NCBI GenBank assembly: GCA_030041545.1
Contig: JASHNQ010000084.1
Span: 1 to 37,171 of the forward strand
Direction: 5' to 3'
From: a candidate division FCPU426 bacterium
GTDB lineage: Bacteria > Oederibacteriota > Muellerivitia > Muellerivitales > Muellerivitaceae
Length of the DNA: 37,171 bases
Positions 26,194-34,105 of this stretch are shown here, piece after piece. The position numbers were made by a program, and so were the translations under genes. Positions within the stretch are counted from its first letter, which is position 1. Each line of letters opens with the position of its first letter. The notes below the pieces were generated by a model, which was not told the DNA's origin, made no database searches, and saw only the letters and a list, made by a program, of their open reading frames with translations.

Positions 26194-26850
26194 CTAACCA
26201 CGCCTGTGTCTTATGTCCTTTCCCTGCACCATGTAGATGACGTCCTCGGCCACGTTGGTGGCGTGGTCCGCGATGCGCTCCAGGTAGCGGGAAACCAGGA
26301 TGAGGTCCAGGGCCCGCTTGATGTTGGCCCTGTCCTCCAACATGTAGCTGATGAGCTCACGGATGATCTGGTCGTTGAGGTTGTCCACCTCGTCGTCCCG
26401 CTCGCACACCTTCTTGGCCGCGTCCGCGTCCTTGTTCACCAGCGAATCGAGCGAGACTTTCACCATTTCCTGGGCGATGGAGGCCATGTGGGGGATGTCG
26501 ATGAAGGGCTTCAAGGGGGCCACTTCATTGAGCGTCAATGCCCTCTCGGCGATGTTGACGGAGAGGTCACCCATGCGCTCCAGGTCGGAGTTGATCTTCA
26601 TGGCGCTGGTGATGAAGCGCATGTCCCCCGCCATGGGCTGGTGGAGGGCCAAAAGCCGGTGGCAGATCTCGTCCACCTCGATTTCCAAGTCGTTGATGTC
26701 CCGGTCGCTTTGGATGACCTGCCGGGCCAGCTTGGAGTCCCGGTCCACCAGGGACTTCATGGACAGGCGGATGGCTTCCTCCACCTTGCTGCCCATGAGC
26801 AGGATTTTTTCCTTCAGCGCCGCTAATTCCTCATCGAAAGATATTTGCAT
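26194..26850 (-). CDS. phoU: Phosphate transport regulator PhoU
   Basis: A cytoplasmic two-repeat helical protein that links PstB activity to the phosphate-sensing histidine kinase and restrains the Pho response when phosphate is ample. The 218-residue product begins MQISFDEELAALKEKILLMG and has the metal-binding helix motifs MKINSDLERMGDLSVNIAERA and LVSRYLERIADHATNVAEDV, the paired E/DxxRxxD motifs of the PhoU repeats. The start at 26850 gives the usual family N-terminus and has GGAAGGG six bases upstream. An ATG at 26889 (MAKVEQ...) with an equally good site would add 13 residues. It is the last gene of pstSCAB-phoU and is followed by a strong terminator. Confidence 0.95.
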   Translation of the reverse strand: MQISFDEELAALKEKILLMGSKVEEAIRLSMKSLVDRDSKLARQVIQSDRDINDLEIEVDEICHRLLALHQPMAGDMRFITSAMKINSDLERMGDLSVNIAERALTLNEVAPLKPFIDIPHMASIAQEMVKVSLDSLVNKDADAAKKVCERDDEVDNLNDQIIRELISYMLEDRANIKRALDLILVSRYLERIADHATNVAEDVIYMVQGKDIRHRRG

Positions 26851-26962
26851 TCTTTTCCCTTCCGTGGTTCCCTGTTCGACCTTAGCCATTTTAAACCCTT
26901 CCACCGTCAAGATACCAAGTTTACTTACAACAAAAGAGCTTCCGCGGCGGGAAACCTCAACC

Positions 26963-26998
26963 ATTCAAAATTTAAAATTCATAATTCAAAACTCCGGT
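26963..26998. repeat. A+T-rich TTCAAAAYTTAAAATTC-type intergenic repeat
   Basis: TTCAAAATTTAAAATTCATA and flanks lie between pstB and phoU. Similar AACTCAAAACTC/AATTTTGAATTC strings occur at 26151-26181, 27908-27950, 27988-28018 and 31318-31415, all in intergenic DNA around the pst operon. Confidence 0.45.
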
Positions 26999-27016
26999 CG
27001 TTTTGGATGAGCCCCT

Positions 27017-27904
27017 TCATCCAAAACGACCGGTGATGTAGTCTTCCGTGAGTTTATTTTCGGGATTGGTAAACATTTTCTCCGTGGCGTCGTACTCGAT
27101 CAGCTTGCCGTTGAGCATGAAGGCGGTCCTTTGGGAGACGCGGGCGGCCTGCTGCATGTTGTGCGTGACGATGATGATGGTGTAGTTTTGCCGCAGTTCG
27201 TGGATCAATTCCTCGATCTTGGTCGTGGAAATGGGGTCCAGGGCCGAGCAGGGTTCGTCCATCAGGAGCACTTCCAGCTCGATGGCCAGCGCCCGGGCGA
27301 TGCAAAGCCTCTGCTGCTGGCCGCCCGAAAGGGCGCCTCCCGCCTTTTGCAGGGAATCCTTCACTTCCTCCCAAAGCGCCGCCTTGCGAAGGCTTTTTTC
27401 CACCACTTCGTCCAGGACCTTCTTGTCCCGCATGCCGTTCAACCGCAGGCCGATGGCCACGTTATCGTAGATGGAGAGGGTGGGAAAGGGGGTGGGCTTT
27501 TGGAACACCATCCCCACCCGGCGGCGGACCACCACGGGGTCCATGCGGGGGTCGAAAATGCTGTCTTTTTCCAGGAAAATGTCACCCGCGAAGCGGGAAC
27601 CGGGAACGGTTTCGTGCATGCGGTTGAAACAGCGGATGAGGGTGGACTTGCCGCAACCTGAGGGGCCGATGATGGCGGTGACATCCTTCTCGTAAATGGC
27701 CATGTTGACGTCGTAAAGGGCCTGTTTGGTGCCGAACCAGGCGCAGACGCCCTCGGCCTTCATTTTAAGGGAGTGCTGTTCCCCCTCGTTCTCATGGTGG
27801 GCCACTTCGATCTTCCGGGCCTCGCCCCGGTGCTCCTGGTTTTCCACTTTTTTCTTTTCCTTTTTTTTGTCTTTTTCCGCAAGCTCGTCGATCATGGGAC
27901 CCAT
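27017..27904 (-). CDS. pstB: Phosphate ABC transporter ATP-binding protein PstB, with charged N-terminal extension
   Basis: The ATPase that powers the PstSCAB high-affinity phosphate importer at the inner face of the membrane. All ABC motifs are present: Walker [10 protein letters not shown] (about 80-88), the Q-loop [10 protein letters not shown], the signature LSGGQQQR (about 193-200), Walker [13 protein letters not shown] (about 213-224) and the switch His in [11 protein letters not shown]. At 295 residues it is about 40 longer than typical PstB. The extra N-terminal part (residues 3-47) is rich in Lys, Glu and His and lies before the first ABC strand. GGAG seven bases before ATG 27904 supports that start; a Met four codons in is also possible. 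An alternative short form would start at [11 protein letters not shown]. Confidence 0.95.
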   Translation of the reverse strand: MGPMIDELAEKDKKKEKKKVENQEHRGEARKIEVAHHENEGEQHSLKMKAEGVCAWFGTKQALYDVNMAIYEKDVTAIIGPSGCGKSTLIRCFNRMHETVPGSRFAGDIFLEKDSIFDPRMDPVVVRRRVGMVFQKPTPFPTLSIYDNVAIGLRLNGMRDKKVLDEVVEKSLRKAALWEEVKDSLQKAGGALSGGQQQRLCIARALAIELEVLLMDEPCSALDPISTTKIEELIHELRQNYTIIIVTHNMQQAARVSQRTAFMLNGKLIEYDATEKMFTNPENKLTEDYITGRFG

Positions 27905-28016
27905 CCTTCAACTCCAATTTTAAATTTTGAATTCTCAATCTTAAATGTCCGTGGTTTTCGTCCGACGCTCGCCGGATGAAAACTTCCCTAACTCAACACT
28001 CAAAACTCAAAACTCA

Positions 28017-28066
28017 CCCAGTTTATTCATTATCAATGGGGCCACGGCCCCGCAACGAAAACTGGG
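28017..28066. repeat. Nested palindrome between pstA and pstB
   Basis: CCCAGTTT (28017-28024) pairs with AAACTGGG (28059-28066), enclosing a GGGGC/GCCCC hairpin (28038-28051). A second nested palindrome follows directly. Confidence 0.6.
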
Positions 28067-28068
28067 TC

Positions 28069-28123
28069 GCCCTCATTACCTTCATTCGGGCAATGCCCGA
28101 AATTCAATATTGTAAATGAGGGC
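28069..28123. repeat. Second nested palindrome between pstA and pstB
   Basis: GCCCTCATTAC (28069-28079) pairs with GTAAATGAGGGC (28112-28123), leaving one bulged base. It encloses a perfect TTCGGGC-AAT-GCCCGAA hairpin (28085-28101). It begins nine bases after the pstA stop codon on the minus strand and could modulate pstB expression or protect the upstream message. Confidence 0.6.
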
Positions 28124-28131
28124 AAAATTTT

Positions 28132-28986
28132 TTAGCGCAATAAACCGCGCGGGTTCTTGAAAAACGTCCTGGCCGCCAGGTTGATCGCCAAAACCAGTAT
28201 CAAGAGCACCAGGGCCCCGGTCCAGGCCTGGTCCTGCCAATCCTTGAAGGGCGAGATGGCGTAGGTGAAGACCTGGACCGTCAGGGAAGCCGTGGGTTCA
28301 TCGGGGCTTTGGGGCCAAAACTGGTTGTTGAAAGAGGTGAACAAAAGCGGGGCCGTTTCGCCCGCGATCCGGGCCACGGAAAGCAGCACCCCCGTCAGGA
28401 TTCCGTTTTTGGCCGTCCGTATCACGATGGCCAGGATCGTCTGCCATTGGGGCACGCCTAGGGCCCAGGAAGCCTCGCGGATGGAATGGGGCACCATCTT
28501 CACCAGCTCCTCGGTGGTGCGGGTAACAATGGGGATCATCATGAATCCCAGAGCGATGCCGCCGGCGATGGCCGAGAAGTTGTGCATGGGCTTCACCACC
28601 AGGGTATAAGCCACGATGCCCGTCACAATGGAAGGGACCCCCGACAGCACGTCCGAGGTGAAGCGGACGGCCCAGGCGAACTTGTTCTTCTTGCCGTATT
28701 CCGAGAGGTAGATCCCGGCCATGATGCCGATGGGAAGGCCCACCAACGAGGCCAGGAGCATGAGGGTGAGCGTTCCTAAGAGGGCGTTGGCCATGCCGCC
28801 CCCTGGAACCCCCACCGGGGCCGGAAGATGGGTGAGGAAAGCCCAGTCCAGGCGCTTAAAACCCTGGAGCAGGACGTAAAGGATGAGGCTCACCAGGGGA
28901 ATCATGGCGATAAAAGCCGCGGCCCCGCAAAGGAATACCATGGTGCGGTCGGTTAACTTGCGCCTGGTTTGGTAATCAAAATTCAT
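28132..28986 (-). CDS. pstA: Phosphate ABC transporter permease PstA
   Basis: A 284-residue inner-membrane permease that pairs with PstC to form the phosphate channel. It has six predicted hydrophobic segments, starting with TMVFLCGAAAFIAMIPLVSLILYVLL. The PstA-typical stretches are SGVPSIVTGIVAYTLVV and the EAA-loop region REASWALGVPQWQTILAIVI, followed by RIAGETAPLLFTSF. AAAGGCG lies five bases before the ATG, in the ten-base gap after pstC, so the two are translationally linked. Downstream, two nested palindromes separate it from pstB. Confidence 0.96.
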   Translation of the reverse strand: MNFDYQTRRKLTDRTMVFLCGAAAFIAMIPLVSLILYVLLQGFKRLDWAFLTHLPAPVGVPGGGMANALLGTLTLMLLASLVGLPIGIMAGIYLSEYGKKNKFAWAVRFTSDVLSGVPSIVTGIVAYTLVVKPMHNFSAIAGGIALGFMMIPIVTRTTEELVKMVPHSIREASWALGVPQWQTILAIVIRTAKNGILTGVLLSVARIAGETAPLLFTSFNNQFWPQSPDEPTASLTVQVFTYAISPFKDWQDQAWTGALVLLILVLAINLAARTFFKNPRGLLR

Positions 28987-28996
28987 TTTTTCGCCT

Positions 28997-29986
28997 TTAT
29001 TTTTGGAATTTTGCGGCCGTGGCCCAAACCAGCAGGTGGGCCACGATGTTTAAAACCAGGGTGATGACCATGAGCAAAAGGCCGATCTCCGCCAGGGCCG
29101 AAATATGGAGGTCGCTGACGGCCTCGGAGAATTCGTTGGCGATGACGCTGGCCATGCTGTGGGCCGGGGCCAGGAGGTTGATGGAAACCTGGGGCGTGTT
29201 GCCGATGACCATGGTGACCGCCATGGTCTCCCCCAAGGCGCGTCCCAGGGCCAGCATGATGGCGCCCAGGAGCCCCACGCGGGAAGGTTTGAGGACCGAT
29301 AGCAGGATGGTTTCCCAACTGGTGGCCCCCAGGGCCCGGGCTGATTCGCGGTAGGTATTGGGGACCGCCTCGAAGACTTCCCGGCTGATGGCCGTGATCG
29401 TGGGCAGGATCATGATGGAAAGGATGACGCCCGCCGTGAAAAGGGAAAGCCCCGTGGAAGGACCCTTAAAGAAAGGCAGGCGCAGGGCGCCTCCCAGGGC
29501 CTCCAAAACCGGGTCCACGTGGACGCGCATGAAAGGCGCCAAAAGGAAAATGCCCCAAAGACCGTAAACCACGCTGGGAATGGCCGCCAGGATTTCCACC
29601 AGGAAGGCCACGGGGTCGCGCATTTTCATCGGGGCCAACTCGGTCAGGAAAAGCGAAATGCCGAGTCCGAAGGGGACCGCGATGAAAAGGGCGACCATGG
29701 AAGAGACGATGGTCCCATAAACAAAGGGCACCGAGCCGAAAATGCCGTTGATGGGGTCCCAATCCGAGGAGGTGAGGAAATTCCACCCCATTTTGTGGAA
29801 AGTGGGGGCGGAAGCCTGCCAGAGGGTCAACGCCGTCAGGAAAGCCAGGAATAGGATTAAGAAGGCGAAAAACGCCGTGAGTTTCTGGAAGAACTTGTCG
29901 GCAAAACCGGATTTGCCGAAAGAAAGCAACGGGAGGGCCCTGGGTTTGGCCCCCCCGTTGTCGGTTAACTCGGCTGAAGGATTCAA
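28997..29986 (-). CDS. pstC: Phosphate ABC transporter permease PstC
   Basis: The partner of PstA in the inner-membrane phosphate channel. After a short charged N-terminus come six hydrophobic segments. Family blocks include DWDPINGIFGSVPFVYGTI, LAAIPSVVYGLWGIFLLAPF and the EAA loop REVFEAVPNTYRESARALGA followed by RALGETMAVTMVIGNTP. Start choice is not clear-cut: TTG 29986 has GAGGG about six bases upstream and gives 329 residues, while another TTG at 30004 would add six residues. No suitable ATG exists near the N-terminus. It follows pstS across a palindromic element of about 160 bases. Confidence 0.94.
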   Translation of the reverse strand: MNPSAELTDNGGAKPRALPLLSFGKSGFADKFFQKLTAFFAFLILFLAFLTALTLWQASAPTFHKMGWNFLTSSDWDPINGIFGSVPFVYGTIVSSMVALFIAVPFGLGISLFLTELAPMKMRDPVAFLVEILAAIPSVVYGLWGIFLLAPFMRVHVDPVLEALGGALRLPFFKGPSTGLSLFTAGVILSIMILPTITAISREVFEAVPNTYRESARALGATSWETILLSVLKPSRVGLLGAIMLALGRALGETMAVTMVIGNTPQVSINLLAPAHSMASVIANEFSEAVSDLHISALAEIGLLLMVITLVLNIVAHLLVWATAAKFQK

Positions 29987-30009
29987 AGCAACCCTCTTAA
30001 ACAATTAAT

Positions 30010-30170
30010 TGCTGTCATTGCGAGGAATGCCCGCCGAATAGGCGGCGTCTATGACGAAGCAACCCCAGTTCCAAATATGCCTTTATGACGAATCCCAGCA
30101 ACGGCTGAAACCAACTATGAACCAAGGTTGCTTCGCCGCGAAATTCGCGGCTCGCAATAACCGCAATCAG
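30010..30170. repeat. MITE-like palindromic element between pstS and pstC
   Basis: The outer arms are ATTGCGAG (30017-30024) and CTCGCAAT (30151-30158). The inner arms are GAAGCAACC (30056-30064) and GGTTGCTTC (30126-30134). Each half holds its own small hairpin (CCGCC/GGCGG on the left, CCGCGAA/TTCGCGG on the right). The TGTCATTGCGAGG start is a hallmark of dispersed intergenic repeats in many bacterial genomes. It carries no gene and lies within the pst operon. Confidence 0.75.
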
Positions 30171-30174
30171 TTTC

Positions 30175-31200
30175 TTAGTACTTCACTTCGTCGATCTGGG
30201 CCTTGACCTTCTCCACCAGGGAGGCCGGAAGCGGGGCGTAGTACAGGTCGGAAGCCATGGTTTCCCCGCTGTCCAGGTACCACTTCAGGAAGTCGGTGAT
30301 GGCCTTGCCCTTCGCGGGGTCCGCGTAGCTCTTATTGATCAAAAGCCAGGTGAAACCGCAGATGGGATAGGCATTCTCGCCTGCGGCGTTGGTGATCATC
30401 ATCCGGAAATCCTTGGGCATACGGCGCAAGGCGCCGTCCGCGCAGGCGGTCGTGGACTCCAAGGTTGGCTCCACGAAATTACCGTCCCGGTTCTTGATGG
30501 AAGCATAGCTGATCTTGTTCTTGATGGCATAGGCCAGTTCCACGTAACCGATGGTCCCCGGAATCTGGGAGATCAGCCCGGCCACGCCCTCGTTGCCCTT
30601 GCCGCCCACTCCCACCGGCCATTTCACCGAGGTGCCGAACCCGGCGGTGGCGGCCCACTTGGTGCTGACCTTGGTGAGGTAGTTGGTGAAGATGTTGCTG
30701 GTGCCGCTGCCGTCGGAGCGGTGCGCCACGGTGATATTCAGGTCCGGCAGGCTCACGCCATCATTTAAGGCGGCGATGGCGGGGTCGTTCCACTTGGTGA
30801 TGGTTCCCAAGTAAATCCCCGCCAGGGTCTGCCCGTCCAGCTTCAACTTATCCACCCCCGGCACATTGAACGCCACGGCCACGGCCCCGGCCACGGTCGG
30901 GAAATGCAACACCCCGGTCTTGATCTTGGCCATTTGGTCGTCGGTCATGGGGGCGTCGGAAGCCCCGAAATCCACCGTTCCGTTGGTCAACTGTTGGATG
31001 CCGCCGCCGGACCCGATGGACTGGTAGTTGATGGCCGTTCCGGTCGCCTTGTTGTACTCGTAAAACCACTTGGAATAGATCGGGTAAGGGAAGGTCGCCC
31101 CGGCCCCGTTGAGAGAGACGCTGTCGGCATTCACCAACCCCGTTCCCGCGAAGGCGGCCACCACAAGGGCACCCGTCATGATTTTCTTGAAGCTTTTCAT
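30175..31200 (-). CDS. pstS: Phosphate-binding protein PstS
   Basis: The periplasmic high-affinity phosphate receptor of the PstSCAB importer. The 341-residue product starts with a Sec signal peptide (MTGALVVAAFAGTGLVNA). Phosphate-binding blocks characteristic of PstS follow: LNGAGATFPYPIYSKWFYEY, IGSGGGIQQ, VDFGASDAPM, TKWNDPAIAALN and HRSDGSGTSNIFTNYL. The C-terminus has the usual GFTWLLINKSY strand. ATG 31200 follows GAGGAG by seven bases; a longer frame of six residues is less likely. It is the first gene of the pst operon. A 7-4-7 repeat lies 56-73 bases upstream and a TAAAAT -10-like element lies at 31229-31234. Confidence 0.97.
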   Translation of the reverse strand: MKSFKKIMTGALVVAAFAGTGLVNADSVSLNGAGATFPYPIYSKWFYEYNKATGTAINYQSIGSGGGIQQLTNGTVDFGASDAPMTDDQMAKIKTGVLHFPTVAGAVAVAFNVPGVDKLKLDGQTLAGIYLGTITKWNDPAIAALNDGVSLPDLNITVAHRSDGSGTSNIFTNYLTKVSTKWAATAGFGTSVKWPVGVGGKGNEGVAGLISQIPGTIGYVELAYAIKNKISYASIKNRDGNFVEPTLESTTACADGALRRMPKDFRMMITNAAGENAYPICGFTWLLINKSYADPAKGKAITDFLKWYLDSGETMASDLYYAPLPASLVEKVKAQIDEVKY

Positions 31201-31255
31201 CGCAATCTCCTCGTACAAATTTCGTTTAATTTTAGGCTTGAATGGGCGAAGGCAT

Positions 31256-31273
31256 TGTTACAGATGTGTTAAC
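31256..31273 (-). promoter_or_regulatory. Candidate PHO box upstream of pstS
   Basis: On the minus strand GTTAACA-CATC-TGTAACA, two 7-base units spaced by 4 bases, placed 56-73 bases before the pstS start and upstream of a TAAAAT -10-like element. GTTAACA is identical to the central unit of the site upstream of the OprP-type porin. Confidence 0.55.
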
Positions 31274-31578
31274 TAACTAAACCGCCAAAACTGAAGTTTT
31301 AAAAGCAGTTTAAGTTTGAGAAGTTCGCAACTCGAAGTTTTGATTCGTTTTTGTTTGGCATTACCAAACAAAAACTTCATCAACTTAAACCTCAACACTT
31401 CGAACTTAGAACTCGTGTTGAAGGCCGGAGGAAGGGGCCAGCCCGGTTCCCTGACTACCGGGCGGCCCCCAGGATGCCAACTCAAACCGTCATGAGGTAA
31501 ACCCTCCGAATCACCCCACGACTGACAGGCTGCGAAATGGCGGCAGTCTGCCGAAGCCATACTCCAAGAGAATCCGGC
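31274..31578. other. Gene-free stretch upstream of pstS with repeats and a strong hairpin
   Basis: About 300 bases. 31318-31415 is built from AACTTC/AACTCGAAGTTTTGA-type strings that form weak inverted repeats. 31434-31469 is a strong hairpin: GGGGCC and GCCCGGT (31441-31447) pair with ACCGGGC (31457-31463) and GGCCCC, with one bulged A. The flank CAGGATGCCAACTCAAACCGTC resembles a degenerate dispersed palindrome and echoes a segment near 2110. The hairpin may end the transcript of the porin gene upstream. Confidence 0.45.
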
Positions 31579-32991
31579 TTAGAAACGGTACCACGAAGAA
31601 AGCTGCAGCCTGTGGTCAACCGCACTGCCGGTGAAGTAGGCGTCCTCGAAACGGGAATATTCGATGCCGGCCCGGATGCTGTCCGTGAAATCCTGCATCA
31701 CGTTGACGAACATGCCGTTGACGTCGTTGTAGGTCGAAGTGGTAAAGGCACGGGCGTTGCTCGAATAGGCTTCGCCATAGCCAGCGGTCAAAATGGTTCC
31801 TATCGACTGGGGCAGGTGGAACTGCAGCTGGTAAGTCCAGCTCTGGTCCTCAATCAACGAAACAGCCGCGTTCGCACCGGTCCCCTCCACGCCTGCAATA
31901 CCCGAATCCAGATTGCCCGTACCGGCGAAATAGTCGGGAGTGGTGATCCCGCCGCCGTTCCAGCCATTCAAAACATCCGCAACGCCGTATCCCATCATCC
32001 ACTCGCCGCAAAGAATCAGCGTCGGATCATCCTTTTTGGTTTGCTCCGTGGCTGTGAGAACAGGAAGCTGGACGTCAACCGCAATACCTGATCCCGTAAC
32101 ATCCGTTAAGGGAGAATTGTTGGTAGTCACGGCCGCAGCGGCGGCGGAGGAAGGCAAAGCATAAGTCGCCAAACGGCCCGAAATGCCGATGCTCAAGGGA
32201 ACCAGTTTCGCGGCGCCGGTGCCATAGTTGAATTGAGCCGCCCAATCAGCCAGCTTGAAACGGATGCCGCCGTTGAAATTCGGGATCCCGGAAAGGGCCT
32301 GCTCGGGACGCTCGGCGTCGGCTGCGATTTGGACCTGGGCATCATCCCCAAAAGTCTTCATCACGCCAAAACGCGGGGTTCTTTCATATAAAGAACCCAT
32401 GTCCGGCGTCACGCTTAAGCTGGCAAGGACGTTGTCCCCGTTCCAGCCGAACAGGGTCCAATATTGGCCGGCCATGATGTCCCAACCATCGTCTTGGGCG
32501 TCCAAATAGGCGTGCCGAATGCGGAGGGTAGGTTGCGTGTATTCCTTTAGTTCACTTCCGCCGTCAGAGGACCCATAGGGAGCTCCAAAAAAGTCCGCCT
32601 CAACATAACCGGATGTGGCCCAGCCATCCACGCTGGTCTTGGCCAGGAAATCAATCCGGCTGTTGCGGGGCGAAAACTGGGCTTCCCCGCTGGTGTTATA
32701 GGGAGAATTCAGTTTCGGAATTTGGGCGCTGTCCCCGATCACTTCCGATCCCAACCCCATGAAAGCCGTATCGTAAATGCCGTCCAATTCCGCAAATCCG
32801 TGAACGGCAACCTCCATCGCCTGTTTCTTCTCAACATCCGAAACACGGTTGGCCAAGGACCCCAATGCCGAATTGACATCCTCTTGGGCATCCGTAGTAT
32901 TGGACGACGTTGCATCTTGGGCGAACGCCGGAGAGTTCAGGGCCACCAGCGATCCGGCCATCAACAAAGCCAACAACCAAGACCGTTTCAT
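31579..32991 (-). CDS. Outer-membrane porin, possibly DcaP-like
   Basis: A 470-residue beta-barrel protein with a signal peptide (LLALLMAGSLVALNSPAFA) and a short predicted coiled coil (VNSALGSLANRVSDVEKKQ). The barrel begins VAVHGFAELDGIYDTAFMG and includes FSPRNSRIDFLAKT and EADFFG, a pattern seen in DcaP-type trimeric porins, which carry small dicarboxylates and other organic acids. The last residues are LQLSSWYRF, with the terminal Phe expected by the BAM complex. AAGGAG precedes the ATG by six bases. Although next to pstS, no 7-4-7 repeat was found upstream, so membership of the phosphate regulon is not supported. Substrate unknown. Confidence 0.82.
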   Translation of the reverse strand: MKRSWLLALLMAGSLVALNSPAFAQDATSSNTTDAQEDVNSALGSLANRVSDVEKKQAMEVAVHGFAELDGIYDTAFMGLGSEVIGDSAQIPKLNSPYNTSGEAQFSPRNSRIDFLAKTSVDGWATSGYVEADFFGAPYGSSDGGSELKEYTQPTLRIRHAYLDAQDDGWDIMAGQYWTLFGWNGDNVLASLSVTPDMGSLYERTPRFGVMKTFGDDAQVQIAADAERPEQALSGIPNFNGGIRFKLADWAAQFNYGTGAAKLVPLSIGISGRLATYALPSSAAAAAVTTNNSPLTDVTGSGIAVDVQLPVLTATEQTKKDDPTLILCGEWMMGYGVADVLNGWNGGGITTPDYFAGTGNLDSGIAGVEGTGANAAVSLIEDQSWTYQLQFHLPQSIGTILTAGYGEAYSSNARAFTTSTYNDVNGMFVNVMQDFTDSIRAGIEYSRFEDAYFTGSAVDHRLQLSSWYRF

Positions 32992-33262
32992 AGCTTCTCC
33001 TTAACCAGTTTTTTATTTCCCCGATTCGGGTTCTTCGGTTACCTAGTTGGCAGCTGAGTGTCGAAGGGTGGACAAAGACCCAAACCGGAAGAAATTCGGG
33101 CGGAACTCTACAGGTGGGGGAGGTGTGAAACATTTCAACAATGTAAAATCCGAGTTAATTTTGGTCTGTTTTTAACAAAGGGAATTCCGCAGAATTTTCC
33201 AGGAATGCCTTTATTTCCGAAATCCGTATGAAACCTAATGAGGGATGGAGAGGTAAAAATAA

Positions 33263-33979
33263 ATGAAAACAAAACTTTTCCTTATCTCGTTCCTCTTTCT
33301 TTCAACTGCAGTCTTTGCCCAAACCGCTGGCCCTTCCCCATCGGGCTATAACGGCGTTCCCTGGGGGACCGCCCTGAACGACTTTAAAGCTTCCAGGGAT
33401 TCCACATTGACCTATTCGGTGGAGGGGATGGAAGCCTGGGCCCTGGATTTCCTCCTCATGGATTTCCACCACGTTGATAAGGACGACCCCTGCCGGGCGC
33501 CGAAACTTTCCGCCCAACTCATTCCAGGCGATGATTCGGTCTATGCTTTTTATGGCGGAAAATTTTGCGCGGCGTCGGTGCCGTTGGATCCGGGGAATCT
33601 TTCCAAAACCCAACAAAGCCTGAAGGCCGCCCACCCATTCCTGAACAGCTTGGAGGATGCCGCCATCCACACTTTTTTCGATTCCTATGGATACAAAAGC
33701 GTGTTTTTTCATTATTACGGTTACCTTCTCAACCCATCCACGAGAGTTTACTTGGTCAAGGTGAAGAGCTTTTATGAGGACCCTGCCTACTACGGCGACA
33801 GGGGCTGGGATACCGTCCAGAGTGGCGAGGGGTATTTGGAAAAAGCTTTCTTGGTTTACATCTCCGATGATTACTTAAAAGGCGAGAATGCCTATACCGA
33901 CTGGCTGGAAAACCGCAAGAACCCGCCCGCCCCAAAGCTCGATTATCTCCAGACCCTCAAATGCGGCATCGAACACTAA
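33263..33979 (+). CDS. Secreted protein of unknown function
   Basis: A 238-residue predicted exported protein with a clear signal peptide (MKTKLFLISFLFLSTAVFAQ, cleavage near residue 20). The mature part starts with GYNGVPWGTALNDFKA, resembling the (F/Y).G(I/V)PWGT opening seen in several uncharacterised bacterial proteins. Tyr-rich strands follow (FFDSYGYKSVFFHYYGYL), with three Cys residues in the mature part (DDPCRAP, GKFCAAS, LKCGIEH). No catalytic motif is recognised. GAGAGG lies about nine bases upstream of the ATG. It is divergent from the porin, with 271 bases between them, and stands alone on this strand. Confidence 0.8.
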   Translation: MKTKLFLISFLFLSTAVFAQTAGPSPSGYNGVPWGTALNDFKASRDSTLTYSVEGMEAWALDFLLMDFHHVDKDDPCRAPKLSAQLIPGDDSVYAFYGGKFCAASVPLDPGNLSKTQQSLKAAHPFLNSLEDAAIHTFFDSYGYKSVFFHYYGYLLNPSTRVYLVKVKSFYEDPAYYGDRGWDTVQSGEGYLEKAFLVYISDDYLKGENAYTDWLENRKNPPAPKLDYLQTLKCGIEH

Positions 33980-34060
33980 ACGGCCCGCTGGGCTTGAGTT
34001 TTCGCGGGGGCAAGGCATTCCTTAGGAGACGGTATCTCGGCGTAGCTTTGACCGCATTCC

Positions 34061-34080
34061 GCCCCGGTCAAGGCCGGGGC
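34061..34080. repeat. GCCCCGG/CCGGGGC hairpin after the HPr-like gene
   Basis: GCCCCGG (34061-34067) pairs with CCGGGGC (34074-34080). It is 26 bases past the stop codon of the HPr-like gene on the minus strand. No T-run follows, so its role as a terminator is uncertain. Confidence 0.4.
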
Positions 34081-34105
34081 ACCCACGAGCCGGAGGAAGC
34101 GGAAC

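Noticed and set aside
31434-31530. Possible riboswitch upstream of pstS
   Set aside because: I compared it by eye with c-di-GMP and cobalamin riboswitch cores and found no conserved core. The hairpin and its flanks fit a degenerate dispersed palindrome or a terminator better.
19457-33000. Acquired genomic island
   Set aside because: No integrase, transposase, tRNA or direct-repeat boundary was recognised, and gene composition looks uniform. The repeats present are small intergenic types.
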